Assembly: GCA_045106735.1 (NCBI GenBank)
Contig: JBGCEZ010000012.1
Span: forward strand, 62,001 to 126,000
Source of the DNA: JBGCEZ01 sp045106735
Lineage (GTDB): Bacteria; Planctomycetota; Phycisphaerae; Phycisphaerales; SM1A02
DNA: 64,000 bases
Direction: 5' to 3'
The notes beneath the pieces are model-generated. The model worked only from the letters and a program-made list of their open reading frames with translations. It made no database searches and was not told where the DNA came from. The position numbers were made by a program, and so were the translations under genes. This document shows positions 25,064-33,160 of this stretch, in pieces (position 1 is the stretch's first letter; each line of letters opens with the position of its first letter).

Positions 25064-26308
25064 TCATGACGCCGCTCCGCTTCGTGGCCGAGCTTCTTCG
25101 CCGCGTCCCATCATGTTCAAGACGACCCGCTGGAACGGTGGCAGCTGTCTGGCCGCCGCCAATGCGACTCGGGCGCGGCGTCGAGAGCCGATTGCCGTAC
25201 CCAGCACCAAGCATCCCAACATCGCTCGGCGGCGGCGACGGGCAATGCTCCGCCACCGCGTTTCGACCGCATGGCGACCGCGATCCGTCGTCAGACCGTC
25301 ACCGGCCTCGATCAGCACGTCCGCGGCCTCGATTCCGGATCCCATCGCCCACGCCATCCCTTCGCCGGTAAACGGCTCGGCGTAGCCCATCGCGTCGCCG
25401 ATCCGCAGCACACCCGGTAATGCCGGGTGGGCCGCGCACGTGGCCAAGCGCGGCGTTCCGCCAATCGCCGGCCCCTCCCCAGAAACGATTCGCTCGGCCA
25501 AAGCGTTCAACCCGCCGCCGGCGAGCAGGCGGCCGAGTGCGACACTCGGACCGCCGTTGCGGCGAACCCACCCTGGCGATGCTGCCGCCGAGACATCGAT
25601 CGATCCGCCGGGCAAGCGGGCCACGCCGACATACCCGGCGTCGCCTACGATCATCACGAGATCCTCGTCGATCAAGCGCCAGCCGTCGGCCCAGACACCG
25701 CCAAAGCCGAACATGGTCCGGCCGACCGGCCACACTCGGCGCCGGGCCCGAGCCGCGGGTGGCCAGGCCCGAAGCGCGCTTCCCCCGAGACCATCGGCGG
25801 CGAGGACGATCTTCGCGCGGCGCACGACCGATGCGTCAGGACCGCCACCGGAAGTCGCCGGGGACGCGAGTAGCACGCCGGGCCCCCCAGCGTCCACGGA
25901 CACTGCTTCAGCTCGGACCGGCATGATGACCTCGACGCCCGCTGCGGCCACGCGATCGAGCATCCAGGCATCAAAGCGCGATCGTTCCACGGCGACGGTT
26001 CCGCCGAGTTTCGGCCGCACGCGCCCCGCCAGCGTCCCTGCTCGTCCGCGTCGACCCGGCGCGACCCGTACGTCCACCCGCCGCAGCGGATGGGCCATGC
26101 CGTCTGGTGGCGGCCACACTCCCAACTGCTGCAGCGCACCGATCGATCGTCGGTTGAGGCAACCCCCGCAGACTTTCGAGCGTGGCATGACCGCGCGCTC
26201 CACCAGCACGGCCCGCTGTCCGGCGACGGCCAGTCGGAGCGCCGCCGACGCCCCCGCCGGGCCACCGCCGATGATCGCAATGGGATCGCCCGCGTTGGCC
26301 GGGCTCAC
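25064..26308 (-). CDS. FAD-dependent oxidoreductase, geranylgeranyl reductase / aromatic hydroxylase type
   Basis: Flavoprotein of the PHBH/geranylgeranyl-reductase superfamily; in this context it probably hydroxylates or reduces the polyketide product. The N-terminal dinucleotide motif is AIIGGGPAGASAALRLA (GGGPAG at 14-19). SKVCGGCLNRRSI is typical of geranylgeranyl-reductase-like proteins, and RIGDAMGYAEPFTGEGMAWAM is the second FAD motif. Length 414 residues. The GTG at 26308 overlaps the methyltransferase stop (GTGA) and places the Rossmann motif at the usual distance from the N-terminus. Its stop lies 14 bases from the polyketide synthase start. The reaction is an inference from the cluster. 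Confidence 0.88.
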   Translation of the reverse strand: MSPANAGDPIAIIGGGPAGASAALRLAVAGQRAVLVERAVMPRSKVCGGCLNRRSIGALQQLGVWPPPDGMAHPLRRVDVRVAPGRRGRAGTLAGRVRPKLGGTVAVERSRFDAWMLDRVAAAGVEVIMPVRAEAVSVDAGGPGVLLASPATSGGGPDASVVRRAKIVLAADGLGGSALRAWPPAARARRRVWPVGRTMFGFGGVWADGWRLIDEDLVMIVGDAGYVGVARLPGGSIDVSAAASPGWVRRNGGPSVALGRLLAGGGLNALAERIVSGEGPAIGGTPRLATCAAHPALPGVLRIGDAMGYAEPFTGEGMAWAMGSGIEAADVLIEAGDGLTTDRGRHAVETRWRSIARRRRRAMLGCLVLGTAIGSRRRARVALAAARQLPPFQRVVLNMMGRGEEARPRSGAAS

Positions 26309-27309
26309 GGCCGAGCCCCCCGCGCCCATTCCAACTGCAGTCGCCACGGCCAGTGTCGACGGACCGTTGCCTTGGCCATGCCCGCCTGGGATGCCAGCGC
26401 CCTGAGTTCTGCCGCGCTGAATGCGCCCCGCACGGAGTCGGGTCCGTCGCGATGAACGACCGGACACCGGGACAGCACCCGTGTGGCCAGCCAGGTTCCC
26501 GCCCACGCATCGCGCCCGCGTCGCAAGTCGTCGAACACGACGCCCTGCCGCACCGCCCCGGCCAACTCGCAGAACAACGGGAGGACGGATGCGTCGGTCA
26601 GGTGATGCAGGAACAGCGTCGAGATGGCAACATCGATGGACGACGGAAACGGGTCCGTTCCAAAGCGGTGCACGCGAAACGCACAGAGGTCATTCTCGGC
26701 CATGGCTTCGTCGGAGGTCTCGTCGAAGGCTTTGCGGGAGGCGTTGCGGGAAGCCTCGCGGAAGGCGTTGCGGGAACCCTCGCGGGAGGCGTCGCGGACG
26801 ACTTCGCGGCTGGCCGGCTCGGCCTCGGCTGCGTCGCCGATCGGCCTGTCCGCCCGTCCTGCCCACTGCCCTTCCGTCCGTGCCTTCGCCGTCGCGATAC
26901 TGGCAGCGCACTGGTCGAATCCGATCATCCGCAGGCTCATTCCCCGCGACGCAGCCCAAGGAGCCAGTCGGCGGGCGACGGCGATCGTCACCCCGCCGTC
27001 ACCGCACCCAAGATCAGCGATCGTCAAGGTGCGCGATGCGGCAGTCGCCGGCGCCGCCTCGGCCGGGCGTGCGCGCTTGCCGTTCTTGCCGCCGCGAAGA
27101 GCCACCACGCGTCGCACACCCGCGGCGAGACGACCGGCCGTGCCGGCAAGGGTTCCCATGCGCGACAGATCGCGCGTCGCCCACGCCAAGAGATCCGGGT
27201 CGATGTCCGGGTCGTCCATCCACTCATCGCGTCGATCGCGCACCCGGAGGCCAGCGTTGATCCCCGAGGGAGGCCGCGGCTGCTTCGAATTGACCGCGCC
27301 AGTTGGCAT
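26305..27309 (-). CDS. Class I SAM-dependent methyltransferase
   Basis: Methyltransferase with the SAM-binding motif LTIADLGCGDGGVTIAVAR (around residue 95) and downstream strands IDVAISTLFLHHL. In this cluster it is the likely O- or C-methylase of the type III polyketide product. Between the SAM motif and the post-motif strand there is a charged repeat region (REVVRDASREGSRNAF and similar), encoded by 12-base units at about 26690-26810. That insert is not expected in the family. It overlaps the following FAD gene by four bases. Length 334 residues. Confidence 0.87.
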   Translation of the reverse strand: MPTGAVNSKQPRPPSGINAGLRVRDRRDEWMDDPDIDPDLLAWATRDLSRMGTLAGTAGRLAAGVRRVVALRGGKNGKRARPAEAAPATAASRTLTIADLGCGDGGVTIAVARRLAPWAASRGMSLRMIGFDQCAASIATAKARTEGQWAGRADRPIGDAAEAEPASREVVRDASREGSRNAFREASRNASRKAFDETSDEAMAENDLCAFRVHRFGTDPFPSSIDVAISTLFLHHLTDASVLPLFCELAGAVRQGVVFDDLRRGRDAWAGTWLATRVLSRCPVVHRDGPDSVRGAFSAAELRALASQAGMAKATVRRHWPWRLQLEWARGARP

Positions 27310-27476
27310 CCACGCACATCCTTCGCCTCATGGCCGCCCCCGCGTGCAACCACCCGTCCCCCGCGTTCGCATGTCGACACTCTTTGATGATGTTCCCGAC
27401 GATGACTCGAACGGTGTTCCCGACGGTGTTCCGGCCCGCCCACCCGCCCGCGCGGCCGTTCGAATTCCGTCGGAAT

Positions 27477-27959
27477 TCAGGCCGCCGCGTCGTTCCCACC
27501 ACTCGCAGCGGGCGCGGCACGGCGTTGGGCGGCCGGCATCTCGCAGACGCCATCCTCACAGGAGCGCCCGAACAGCCGGCCGAGCGGAACCCGGTAGCGG
27601 GCGAAGATCCGATACCCGAAATCCGCGAAGATTCGCAGGACGGGCCAGGCCGTCCAACCGACGAGCCAGCCGAGTCCGGCGGCCTCGTACGATCGCCGCA
27701 CGGAGTGCATGCCCACCGTCAGACGGCCGTCGGCTTCCACGCCGTGGAGCTGCGCCTCGGCTTCTTCGGCCCCCAGTCCCCAGGCCGCGGGGTCGAAGTC
27801 CGGCGCCGCGATGTCGACGATGTCGAGTTGACCAGCCGCCGCGCGTCTCCCGCTCAGCCAGTGCACTTCCCACCGACAAAAGGGACACTCTCGGTCGTAC
27901 AGCAGGGTGTACGCTCCCGGACTGGCCGGTTCGAATTCGGGGATGAATCGCTCGCTCAT
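27477..27959 (-). CDS. DCC-family thiol-disulfide oxidoreductase-like protein (DUF393)
   Basis: Small thioredoxin-like protein with the DCC signature: Asp22 and CPFC (Cys25-Cys28) in YDRECPFCRWEV, followed by a hydrophobic WLVGWTAWPVLRIF segment. Length 160 residues with an Ala-rich C-terminus. DCC proteins are assumed to be redox-active, but few have a defined partner. The ATG at 27959 overlaps the stop of the DUF2071 gene (ATGA). The gap to the methyltransferase downstream is 167 bases without a gene. Confidence 0.87.
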   Translation of the reverse strand: MSERFIPEFEPASPGAYTLLYDRECPFCRWEVHWLSGRRAAAGQLDIVDIAAPDFDPAAWGLGAEEAEAQLHGVEADGRLTVGMHSVRRSYEAAGLGWLVGWTAWPVLRIFADFGYRIFARYRVPLGRLFGRSCEDGVCEMPAAQRRAAPAASGGNDAAA

Positions 27960-28936
27960 CGTTCCACTCCATTGACATCGAATTTCTGCACGGCCGGACC
28001 AGTCTCGCTCGGGCATCGGGCGCGATTCACTCCGCGGTTCGCCAGTCCGCCGGCCGCCAGTCTCCCGTTCGCCGGCACCGCTTGAACCGCAGGCACCGGC
28101 GTCATCGGCGTCATCGGCGTCATCGGCGAGACCGACATCTGCCCCCCGGCAAGAACCGGCGCTCTTTGGGATTCCGGCGACAGCGGCGCGGTCACCGGCC
28201 GAATCCGCCAGGCTCGGACATCAAGCGGACGGGCCGCCGCGAGCCGAGGCGCGTCGCCGTCCACGGAGACGCCGGCCGCGGACAACGCCGACTCTTCATC
28301 AACATCCCATTCAGCCGACGCGAGTTCCCACGGATCGTGGTCGATTTCGCCCCGCATGAGCCGGCCACGACGATCTGACACGTACAGACATGCGCGGCGC
28401 GTCAGAAAGTCATCCAGTGTCCCGCGTTCGGGCGTCGCGAACGTTCCAGTCGAACGGTAACGGCCGACGAACGTGGCCGCTGGAGCCGCACGATCGGTCC
28501 GCCGACTGCTGTAGTGCACGGTGCCATCCTCGTCGACCTGCATCGCCATCGCTGCGTGCACGTAGTTCAGATGGAAGAACGTCCGGGCCATGGTCACCGC
28601 GATTGGTTGGTGGCAATCGAGGGAAAAGAAGTACACACCCGGGCGATCCTCGGCCGTTCCCCGCACACCGGCCGGACGAACGTACGTCCGGACGTTCATC
28701 TCGGGGAACGCTGACAGCCACGGCACGCCGGGCAGACCGTTGGGGCGAACGCCGGACATCGCGAACGGGACCAGTCCGATCCACGCCATGCCGTCGAACG
28801 TGTCGACGTCCATGACCGACGGCACGAGCGGACGCAACGTGGATACTGGAACCGGCCAATGGGCGAACAGCAGCGATGACCAGTGCATGCGCATCACCGG
28901 CCGGCCAGGCGGAACAGGATGGTCACGAAAGGTCAT
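27956..28936 (-). CDS. DUF2071 (YqjF-like) family protein
   Basis: Protein of the DUF2071 family, whose function is unknown. Typical segments are RMHWSSLLFAHWPVPVSTLR near the N-terminus, DGMAWIGLVPFAMSGVRPNG, FPEMNVRTYVRP and GVYFFSLD. The C-terminal 90 residues are low complexity and include a Met-Thr-Pro repeat made by three 9-base units (28101-28127). ATG 28936 has GGAG nine bases upstream. In other bacteria DUF2071 genes often sit beside DCC proteins, which agrees with the overlap seen here. Confidence 0.85.
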   Translation of the reverse strand: MTFRDHPVPPGRPVMRMHWSSLLFAHWPVPVSTLRPLVPSVMDVDTFDGMAWIGLVPFAMSGVRPNGLPGVPWLSAFPEMNVRTYVRPAGVRGTAEDRPGVYFFSLDCHQPIAVTMARTFFHLNYVHAAMAMQVDEDGTVHYSSRRTDRAAPAATFVGRYRSTGTFATPERGTLDDFLTRRACLYVSDRRGRLMRGEIDHDPWELASAEWDVDEESALSAAGVSVDGDAPRLAAARPLDVRAWRIRPVTAPLSPESQRAPVLAGGQMSVSPMTPMTPMTPVPAVQAVPANGRLAAGGLANRGVNRARCPSETGPAVQKFDVNGVER

Positions 28937-29088
28937 GCACGTCACTCCGAGGCCCCTGGCCACCTCCTACGCCCCCAGTTCGGTCGCCAGCGGTGTTGCC
29001 CCGCCGCCCATCACCCGTCGCCCATGGCCGGCGCCCGTCACCCATCGCCGGTCGCCCTCGGGCGATCCGACACCGCGGCCCAATGGGT

Positions 29089-29547
29089 TCATCGGTCGAT
29101 TCCGTCCACCGCCCGCAGCAGCATCCACACCGCCAGGCCGCCGCGCAGTGTCCATCCCACTGTACGCAGCCAATTCGTCGCCACCAATCGCTCGATGGCC
29201 TCCAGATTGAATCCGGCTTCGAGCTGGCGATGCAGCGGCACCTGCACGAAAAACGTCGAACCCCAGAGCAGCGCAAGCACGACCAGTCCGGCCCACGGCA
29301 TCCATTCCGGAACGCCGATCGGTGTCCGAACGAGCAGCCAGATCGCCGCGGCCAGCTCCATGAGCATCAGCGGGCCGACGAGCGTTCCCGTCCGGCGCAC
29401 GTGCGCCTGTTCGTAGGCCTGGAATCCGGCTTCGGGAACTTCGGCGAAGAGCGGATAGTGCACCATCTGCACGAACCAAATGACCCCGACCATGCCGCCC
29501 GTTCCGGCGAGCTGCAGCAGCAGCGAGCCCAGCGCCGCCCGGTCCAT
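29089..29547 (-). CDS. Small four-helix membrane protein, function unknown
   Basis: 152 residues with about four transmembrane segments: the first covers GGMVGVIWFVQMVHYPLF, the second LMLMELAAAIWLL, the third WAGLVVLALLWGSTFF, the fourth near the C-terminus. The pattern of a His-Tyr-Pro after helix one and an Arg-rich VRRTG loop suggests a DUF1772-like or related family, but I am not sure. The ATG at 29547 shares one base with the stop of the redox protein gene, so they are co-translated. The 152-base gap before the DUF2071 gene downstream holds degenerate CCCATCACC-type repeats. Confidence 0.75.
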   Translation of the reverse strand: MDRAALGSLLLQLAGTGGMVGVIWFVQMVHYPLFAEVPEAGFQAYEQAHVRRTGTLVGPLMLMELAAAIWLLVRTPIGVPEWMPWAGLVVLALLWGSTFFVQVPLHRQLEAGFNLEAIERLVATNWLRTVGWTLRGGLAVWMLLRAVDGIDR

Positions 29548-30179
29548 CAACTCGCCCCGTCGGCGGCCATCGCCGGCGTTCGGACGGCCGGGGTCGCCGC
29601 CGTGGCAACCGAACGTTGTTCCCGACCACTCGCCGAGGGCGTCGCGGCCGGACGAAGCGGACCGAGTTCACACAGCTCGCCGAGATTTGGGCGGTCCGCC
29701 GCGTCCCGATGACGAAACGCGCGCACGATGCGCCCGTCCTCCACCAGAAACGCTCCCGGCATCTGAAACCCATCGCCCACCAGGCGTCCGACGAAGTGCC
29801 CACGCAGGGTCGCGAGGAATCCTCGCCACCACACCCGCGGACCGAACAGTTGACGGAGTGAACCGCGTCCCAGCTCAAAGCCGCGGTAGAGTTCGCGATC
29901 GGGATCGCTGACCACCGCCACGTCGGTGAGGCCATGGGCATCCAGCAGGGATCGCCCCTGTTCGATCGAACCCATCTGCACCACCGCGGCTCGCGTCCCC
30001 TCGCCACTGCTTTTTCGCCACGCGGCCAGATCGGCGAGCGCTTCACGGCAGAACGTGCACCCCTGATGACGCACAAAGAGGATGAGCGTCGGCCCCGACG
30101 CCGCGAACGCGGCCAGCGATGGTCCGGCATCGGTCATCGCCTGTGCCATCCGCGATTCGATCGAAGTGCCGGCGTTCAT
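29547..30179 (-). CDS. PRXL2/SelL-like thioredoxin-fold redox protein
   Basis: Thioredoxin-fold protein of the AhpC/TSA, peroxiredoxin-like 2 group. The redox centre is CTFC (Cys41-Cys44) in RHQGCTFCREAL. The strand VVVSDPDRELYRGFELG and the GAFLVEDGRIVRAFRHRD segment follow the family pattern. Length 210 residues with an Ala/Thr-rich tail. It might reduce or repair oxidised products, or take electrons from the DCC protein; that is a guess. It overlaps the preceding membrane protein gene by ATGA. Confidence 0.85.
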   Translation of the reverse strand: MNAGTSIESRMAQAMTDAGPSLAAFAASGPTLILFVRHQGCTFCREALADLAAWRKSSGEGTRAAVVQMGSIEQGRSLLDAHGLTDVAVVSDPDRELYRGFELGRGSLRQLFGPRVWWRGFLATLRGHFVGRLVGDGFQMPGAFLVEDGRIVRAFRHRDAADRPNLGELCELGPLRPAATPSASGREQRSVATAATPAVRTPAMAADGAS

Positions 30180-30643
30180 GACACGGGCTCCGACGAGACC
30201 GGCGCGGGGGCCACGACGGTGGACGCGGCCGAGGCCAGCGCCACGCGCCGGGCGTGCAGCAGCATCAGGCCGAATGGAATCCACCAGATCAGGTCATTGG
30301 TGATGATCGTGAATCCCATTTTCCACGGGAAGATGCCGTTCATTGCCGCGTGCACAAAGCCAATCGGCCCAAAGATCTTGCCGAGCAGACCGACGAGCAC
30401 AATCGGCCAGTGCCTGGCTGGATCTTTGGCGGCGGCGAGGTATCCGATGCCGTACACGCCGACGATCATGCCGACGCATTGCCAGATCGACGGATACGTC
30501 GGGTCCGGCAGTTTCAGGAAGCGGAAGATTGCCAGTGGAGCCAGCACCACCACCGCGCCCCACAGAAGGTTGTAGATCCCGGCAATGATGAGCACCTTGG
30601 TCATCCATGACGGTGTCGACGCAGCGGCGGGCGAATCGGACAC
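30176..30643 (-). CDS. Small membrane protein at the head of the redox/polyketide run
   Basis: 155 residues with about four transmembrane segments (VLIIAGIYNLLWGAVVVLAP; VGMIVGVYGIGYLAA; IVLVGLLGKIFGPIGF; NDLIWWIPFGLMLL). No family I can name with confidence. The start is GTG at 30643 with AGGAGG eight bases upstream. A TACCAT box on the minus strand (30762-30757) may be the promoter of the whole run. The next upstream gene ends in a strong terminator, so this gene probably opens the transcription unit. Confidence 0.75.
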   Translation of the reverse strand: MSDSPAAASTPSWMTKVLIIAGIYNLLWGAVVVLAPLAIFRFLKLPDPTYPSIWQCVGMIVGVYGIGYLAAAKDPARHWPIVLVGLLGKIFGPIGFVHAAMNGIFPWKMGFTIITNDLIWWIPFGLMLLHARRVALASAASTVVAPAPVSSEPVS

Positions 30644-30773
30644 GGGTCGTCCTCCTTGACGAATGACCGGAGACGAGGCCGTCCCGCCACTGGGGCGGGA
30701 GATGCGGCCGAAATCGAGAGCCGGACTCGAAAGCTGGAATCGGGAGCCGGGCCTGATGGTAGGCCCCCGACGA

Positions 30774-30806
30774 AAAAGGCCGCCCCGCCGGCAGGCGAGG
30801 CGACCC
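30774..30806 (-). terminator. Intrinsic terminator after the fasciclin gene
   Basis: Twelve paired bases (GGTCGCCTCGCC with GGCGGGGCGGCC, two G-T pairs) around a TGCC loop, followed by TTTTT on the minus strand. It lies 62 bases after the fasciclin stop. Confidence 0.9.
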
Positions 30807-30867
30807 GAATCTGATCCGTCGGACGGTGACCATCGGTCAGCCGAACGACAAGGCCATGGGCCATCCG

Positions 30868-31875
30868 TTACGGAAGGATGACGCGATCGACGACGTGCAC
30901 GACGCCGTTCGAGGCATCGATGTCGGTGTCGATGATGGAAACACCATCGACCGTGAGGCGGCCGTCGTTGATGCCAAAGACAAGGGTTTCACCGAGGAGG
31001 GTCTCGGCGCTGCCGGCCTTCACGGCGGCGGCGGCCGAAACGCGACCCGGCACCACGTGGTACTTCAGGACCGAGGCGAGCTTGTCCTTGTTCTCCGGGA
31101 GCAGGAGCGACTCAACGGTGCCGGCCGGGAGCTTCGCGAACGCATCGTCCGTGGGGGCGAAGATCGTGAAGGGGCCTTCGCCCATCAGGGCCTCGGCCAG
31201 TCCCGCAGCCTGTGCGGCCGCGAGGAGCGTGTTGAACGAGCCAGCGCTGGCGGCGAGCGAAACGAGGTTGTCATTCGTCGGCAGAATGACCGAGTCGATG
31301 ACGTGAATCACGCCGTTGCTGGTCTCGATGTCAGCCTTGATGACGTTGGCCCCATCAATGGTGACGCCGCCATTGCTGGAGGCGATGTCGATGCGCTGAC
31401 CGTTGAGCGTGGTGGCGCCGCTGACCCGCATGGCGGTGCGGGCGTCAACCTTGCCCGAGACGACGTGGTAGGTCAGGATCGCGGTGAGCTGGTCGCGGTT
31501 CTCGGGGCGGAGCAGCGACTCAACGGTGCCGGCGGGCAGCTTGGCGAACGCCTCATCGGTCGGAGCGAAGACGGTGAAGGGGCCATCGCCCTTCAGGGCA
31601 TCGACCAGGCCCGCGGCCTGAACCGCGGCCACGAGGGTGTTGAAGCTGCCGGCGGCGATGGCGGTGTCAACGATGTCGTCGGCAACCGCACCGACCATGA
31701 CGGTCTCGGTCATGGCGCCGCAGCTGCTGCCGCACGCCTGGGCCTTCTCGCCCACGGTCATCATCTTGGAAGCCGAGCACTGGGTACCGGCGGTCGCGAG
31801 GCCAGTGATGCCGGCGGTCGCGGCCAGAGCGGTGGCCGCGGCGGCGGCCTTGAGGGTGGTGGCGACGGTGAACAT
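30868..31875 (-). CDS. Exported protein with two fasciclin (FAS1) domains
   Basis: Secreted adhesion-type protein. A signal peptide (residues 1-30, with AAAAATALAATAG) precedes a short Cys-containing segment (QACGSSCGAM) and two tandem FAS1 domains, each beginning with a DI/NL-type helix and GSFNTL. Each has the H1 motif FAPTD(E/D)AFAKLPAGTVESLL and the H2 motif YHVV(S/P)G(K/R)V, and ends in V(I/V)HV(I/V)D(S/R)VILP. The near-identity of the two domains suggests duplication. ATG 31875 has GGAGGT seven bases upstream. It is divergent from a MerR/CarH-like regulator across a 250-base region with paired TTCAA repeats, which may control it. Confidence 0.94.
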   Translation of the reverse strand: MFTVATTLKAAAAATALAATAGITGLATAGTQCSASKMMTVGEKAQACGSSCGAMTETVMVGAVADDIVDTAIAAGSFNTLVAAVQAAGLVDALKGDGPFTVFAPTDEAFAKLPAGTVESLLRPENRDQLTAILTYHVVSGKVDARTAMRVSGATTLNGQRIDIASSNGGVTIDGANVIKADIETSNGVIHVIDSVILPTNDNLVSLAASAGSFNTLLAAAQAAGLAEALMGEGPFTIFAPTDDAFAKLPAGTVESLLLPENKDKLASVLKYHVVPGRVSAAAAVKAGSAETLLGETLVFGINDGRLTVDGVSIIDTDIDASNGVVHVVDRVILP

Positions 31876-31959
31876 GGGAAACCTCCAGGTGTGTGACCAG
31901 CCCGTTCGGGTTCTGGCCGGTGCGATGTGCCCCAACGAACTGGGGAACATGCAAATTCG

Positions 31960-32051
31960 TTCAAAGCGTTCAATGATTTGCCGCGATTGCGGCGTAAACT
32001 CAATTTCGCTGGCCTCGAACCCGTCATGTGGACGATTCAAAGCCTTCAAAA
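31960..32051. promoter_or_regulatory. Two pairs of TTCAAAG direct repeats in the fasciclin / MerR divergent region
   Basis: Pair one: TTCAAAG (31960-31966) and TTCAATG (31969-31975). Pair two: TTCAAAG (32036-32042) and TTCAAAA (32045-32051). Members of each pair are nine bases apart. A TAAACT -10 box for the regulator gene lies at 31995-32000, so pair one covers its -35 position and pair two lies just after the expected start of transcription. GCCGC and GCGGC form a small inverted repeat between them. This looks like an operator for the neighbouring MerR-type protein, but that is inferred. Confidence 0.45.
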
Positions 32052-32126
32052 CGATCAATCGCACCGCCTTCGAGAACGGATTCACCTCTCGCGTGGATCT
32101 TTTCTCTTCCCGGAATGCCCCCCGCC

Positions 32127-33038
32127 ATGAAGCAGCTCCTCAGCCCGAAGCAAGTCGCCGCCGCGATCGGCGTCAGTGAATCCACGCTCAAGCGATGGGC
32201 CGACGAGGGGATCATCTCGGCAACCCGGACCGCCGGGGGCCACCGCCGCATTCCAGTGGCCGAAGCCGTCCGCTTCGTTCGGGAAACCCAGGCGCGGATC
32301 GTTGATCCGTCGATCCTCGGGCTGAAGGACCTCCTTGAGGCGTCGGAGGCACCCGCGCCGGGAGACCGCGTCGAACAGATGTACACGGTGCTCACCGAAG
32401 GCCGGGCCGATCGCGTCCGCGGGCTGATGCTGTCGATGTTCCTCGAAGGAACGCCCGTGGCGTCGCTCTGTGACCAGGTCATCGTCCCGTCGATGCGCCG
32501 CATCGGCGAGCTCTGGCACGAGCAGAAGGACGGGATCTTCGTTGAACATCGGGCGACCGACCTGGTGCTGCAGGGCATGAACCATGTGCAGTCGCTCATC
32601 GATGTTCCGGATGATGCGCCCCCCGCCGTTGGCGGCGGCGCCCCGGGTGATCCGTATCTGCTGCCGAGCCTGATGGCCTGCGTCTCACTCCGAGATGCTG
32701 GCGTCCGGGCGGTCAACCTGGGTCCGGACACCCCGGCTGCATCCATCCTGCACGCAATCGACCACTGCCGCGCACGGCTCGCATGGATGAGCGTCACCGG
32801 CAATCCGATTCCCACGCTTCGCGAAGACGTCGCCGGACTCGTCCACGATGTGGCCGCCCGCGGCGCGACGCTGGTGGTGGGTGGCCGCGAACTGAATCGG
32901 GTGTCTTTCGAATCCCACCCCCAGCTGTACATCGGTGCCGACATGGGGGCGCTGGTCGCGTTCAGCCGGGGGGCGCTCATGAGTGGATCAACGTCGTCCT
33001 CGTCACTGGAAGACGGAAACGGCGTCAGTCGCAACTGA
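32127..33038 (+). CDS. MerR/CarH-like regulator with altered cobalamin-binding domain
   Basis: DNA-binding regulator built like the B12 photoreceptor CarH. Residues 1-70 are a MerR-type winged helix (LSPKQVAAAIGVSESTLKRW, then TAGGHRRIPVAEAVRFV). About 80-160 is the four-helix domain with the W-x9-EH motif (Trp130, Glu140-His141). About 170-290 is the Rossmann-like B12 domain (VNLGPDTPAASILHA). The cobalamin-ligating E/D-x-H-x-x-G is replaced by GDPYLLPS (174-181), so the usual His is missing. An in-frame ATG 12 bases upstream (32115) is an alternative start. The C-terminus is Ser-rich. Divergent from the fasciclin gene; the sensing mode is unknown. Confidence 0.85.
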   Translation: MKQLLSPKQVAAAIGVSESTLKRWADEGIISATRTAGGHRRIPVAEAVRFVRETQARIVDPSILGLKDLLEASEAPAPGDRVEQMYTVLTEGRADRVRGLMLSMFLEGTPVASLCDQVIVPSMRRIGELWHEQKDGIFVEHRATDLVLQGMNHVQSLIDVPDDAPPAVGGGAPGDPYLLPSLMACVSLRDAGVRAVNLGPDTPAASILHAIDHCRARLAWMSVTGNPIPTLREDVAGLVHDVAARGATLVVGGRELNRVSFESHPQLYIGADMGALVAFSRGALMSGSTSSSSLEDGNGVSRN

Positions 33039-33160
33039 TTCGAACCATCGCCTCGCGGGAAGCCCCCCACGCGGCATTGCCCTTCTCGCTCCGCCTGCGT
33101 GCCCGGGTCCCGACCGTGCACGCGGCGCGGCCGACTGGGACATCCAACGGAGTTGCCCGC

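Noticed and set aside
28970..29088. Degenerate CCCATCACC/CGTCGCCC repeats as a regulatory element
   Set aside because: Too irregular to define a unit, and no palindrome or promoter is associated.
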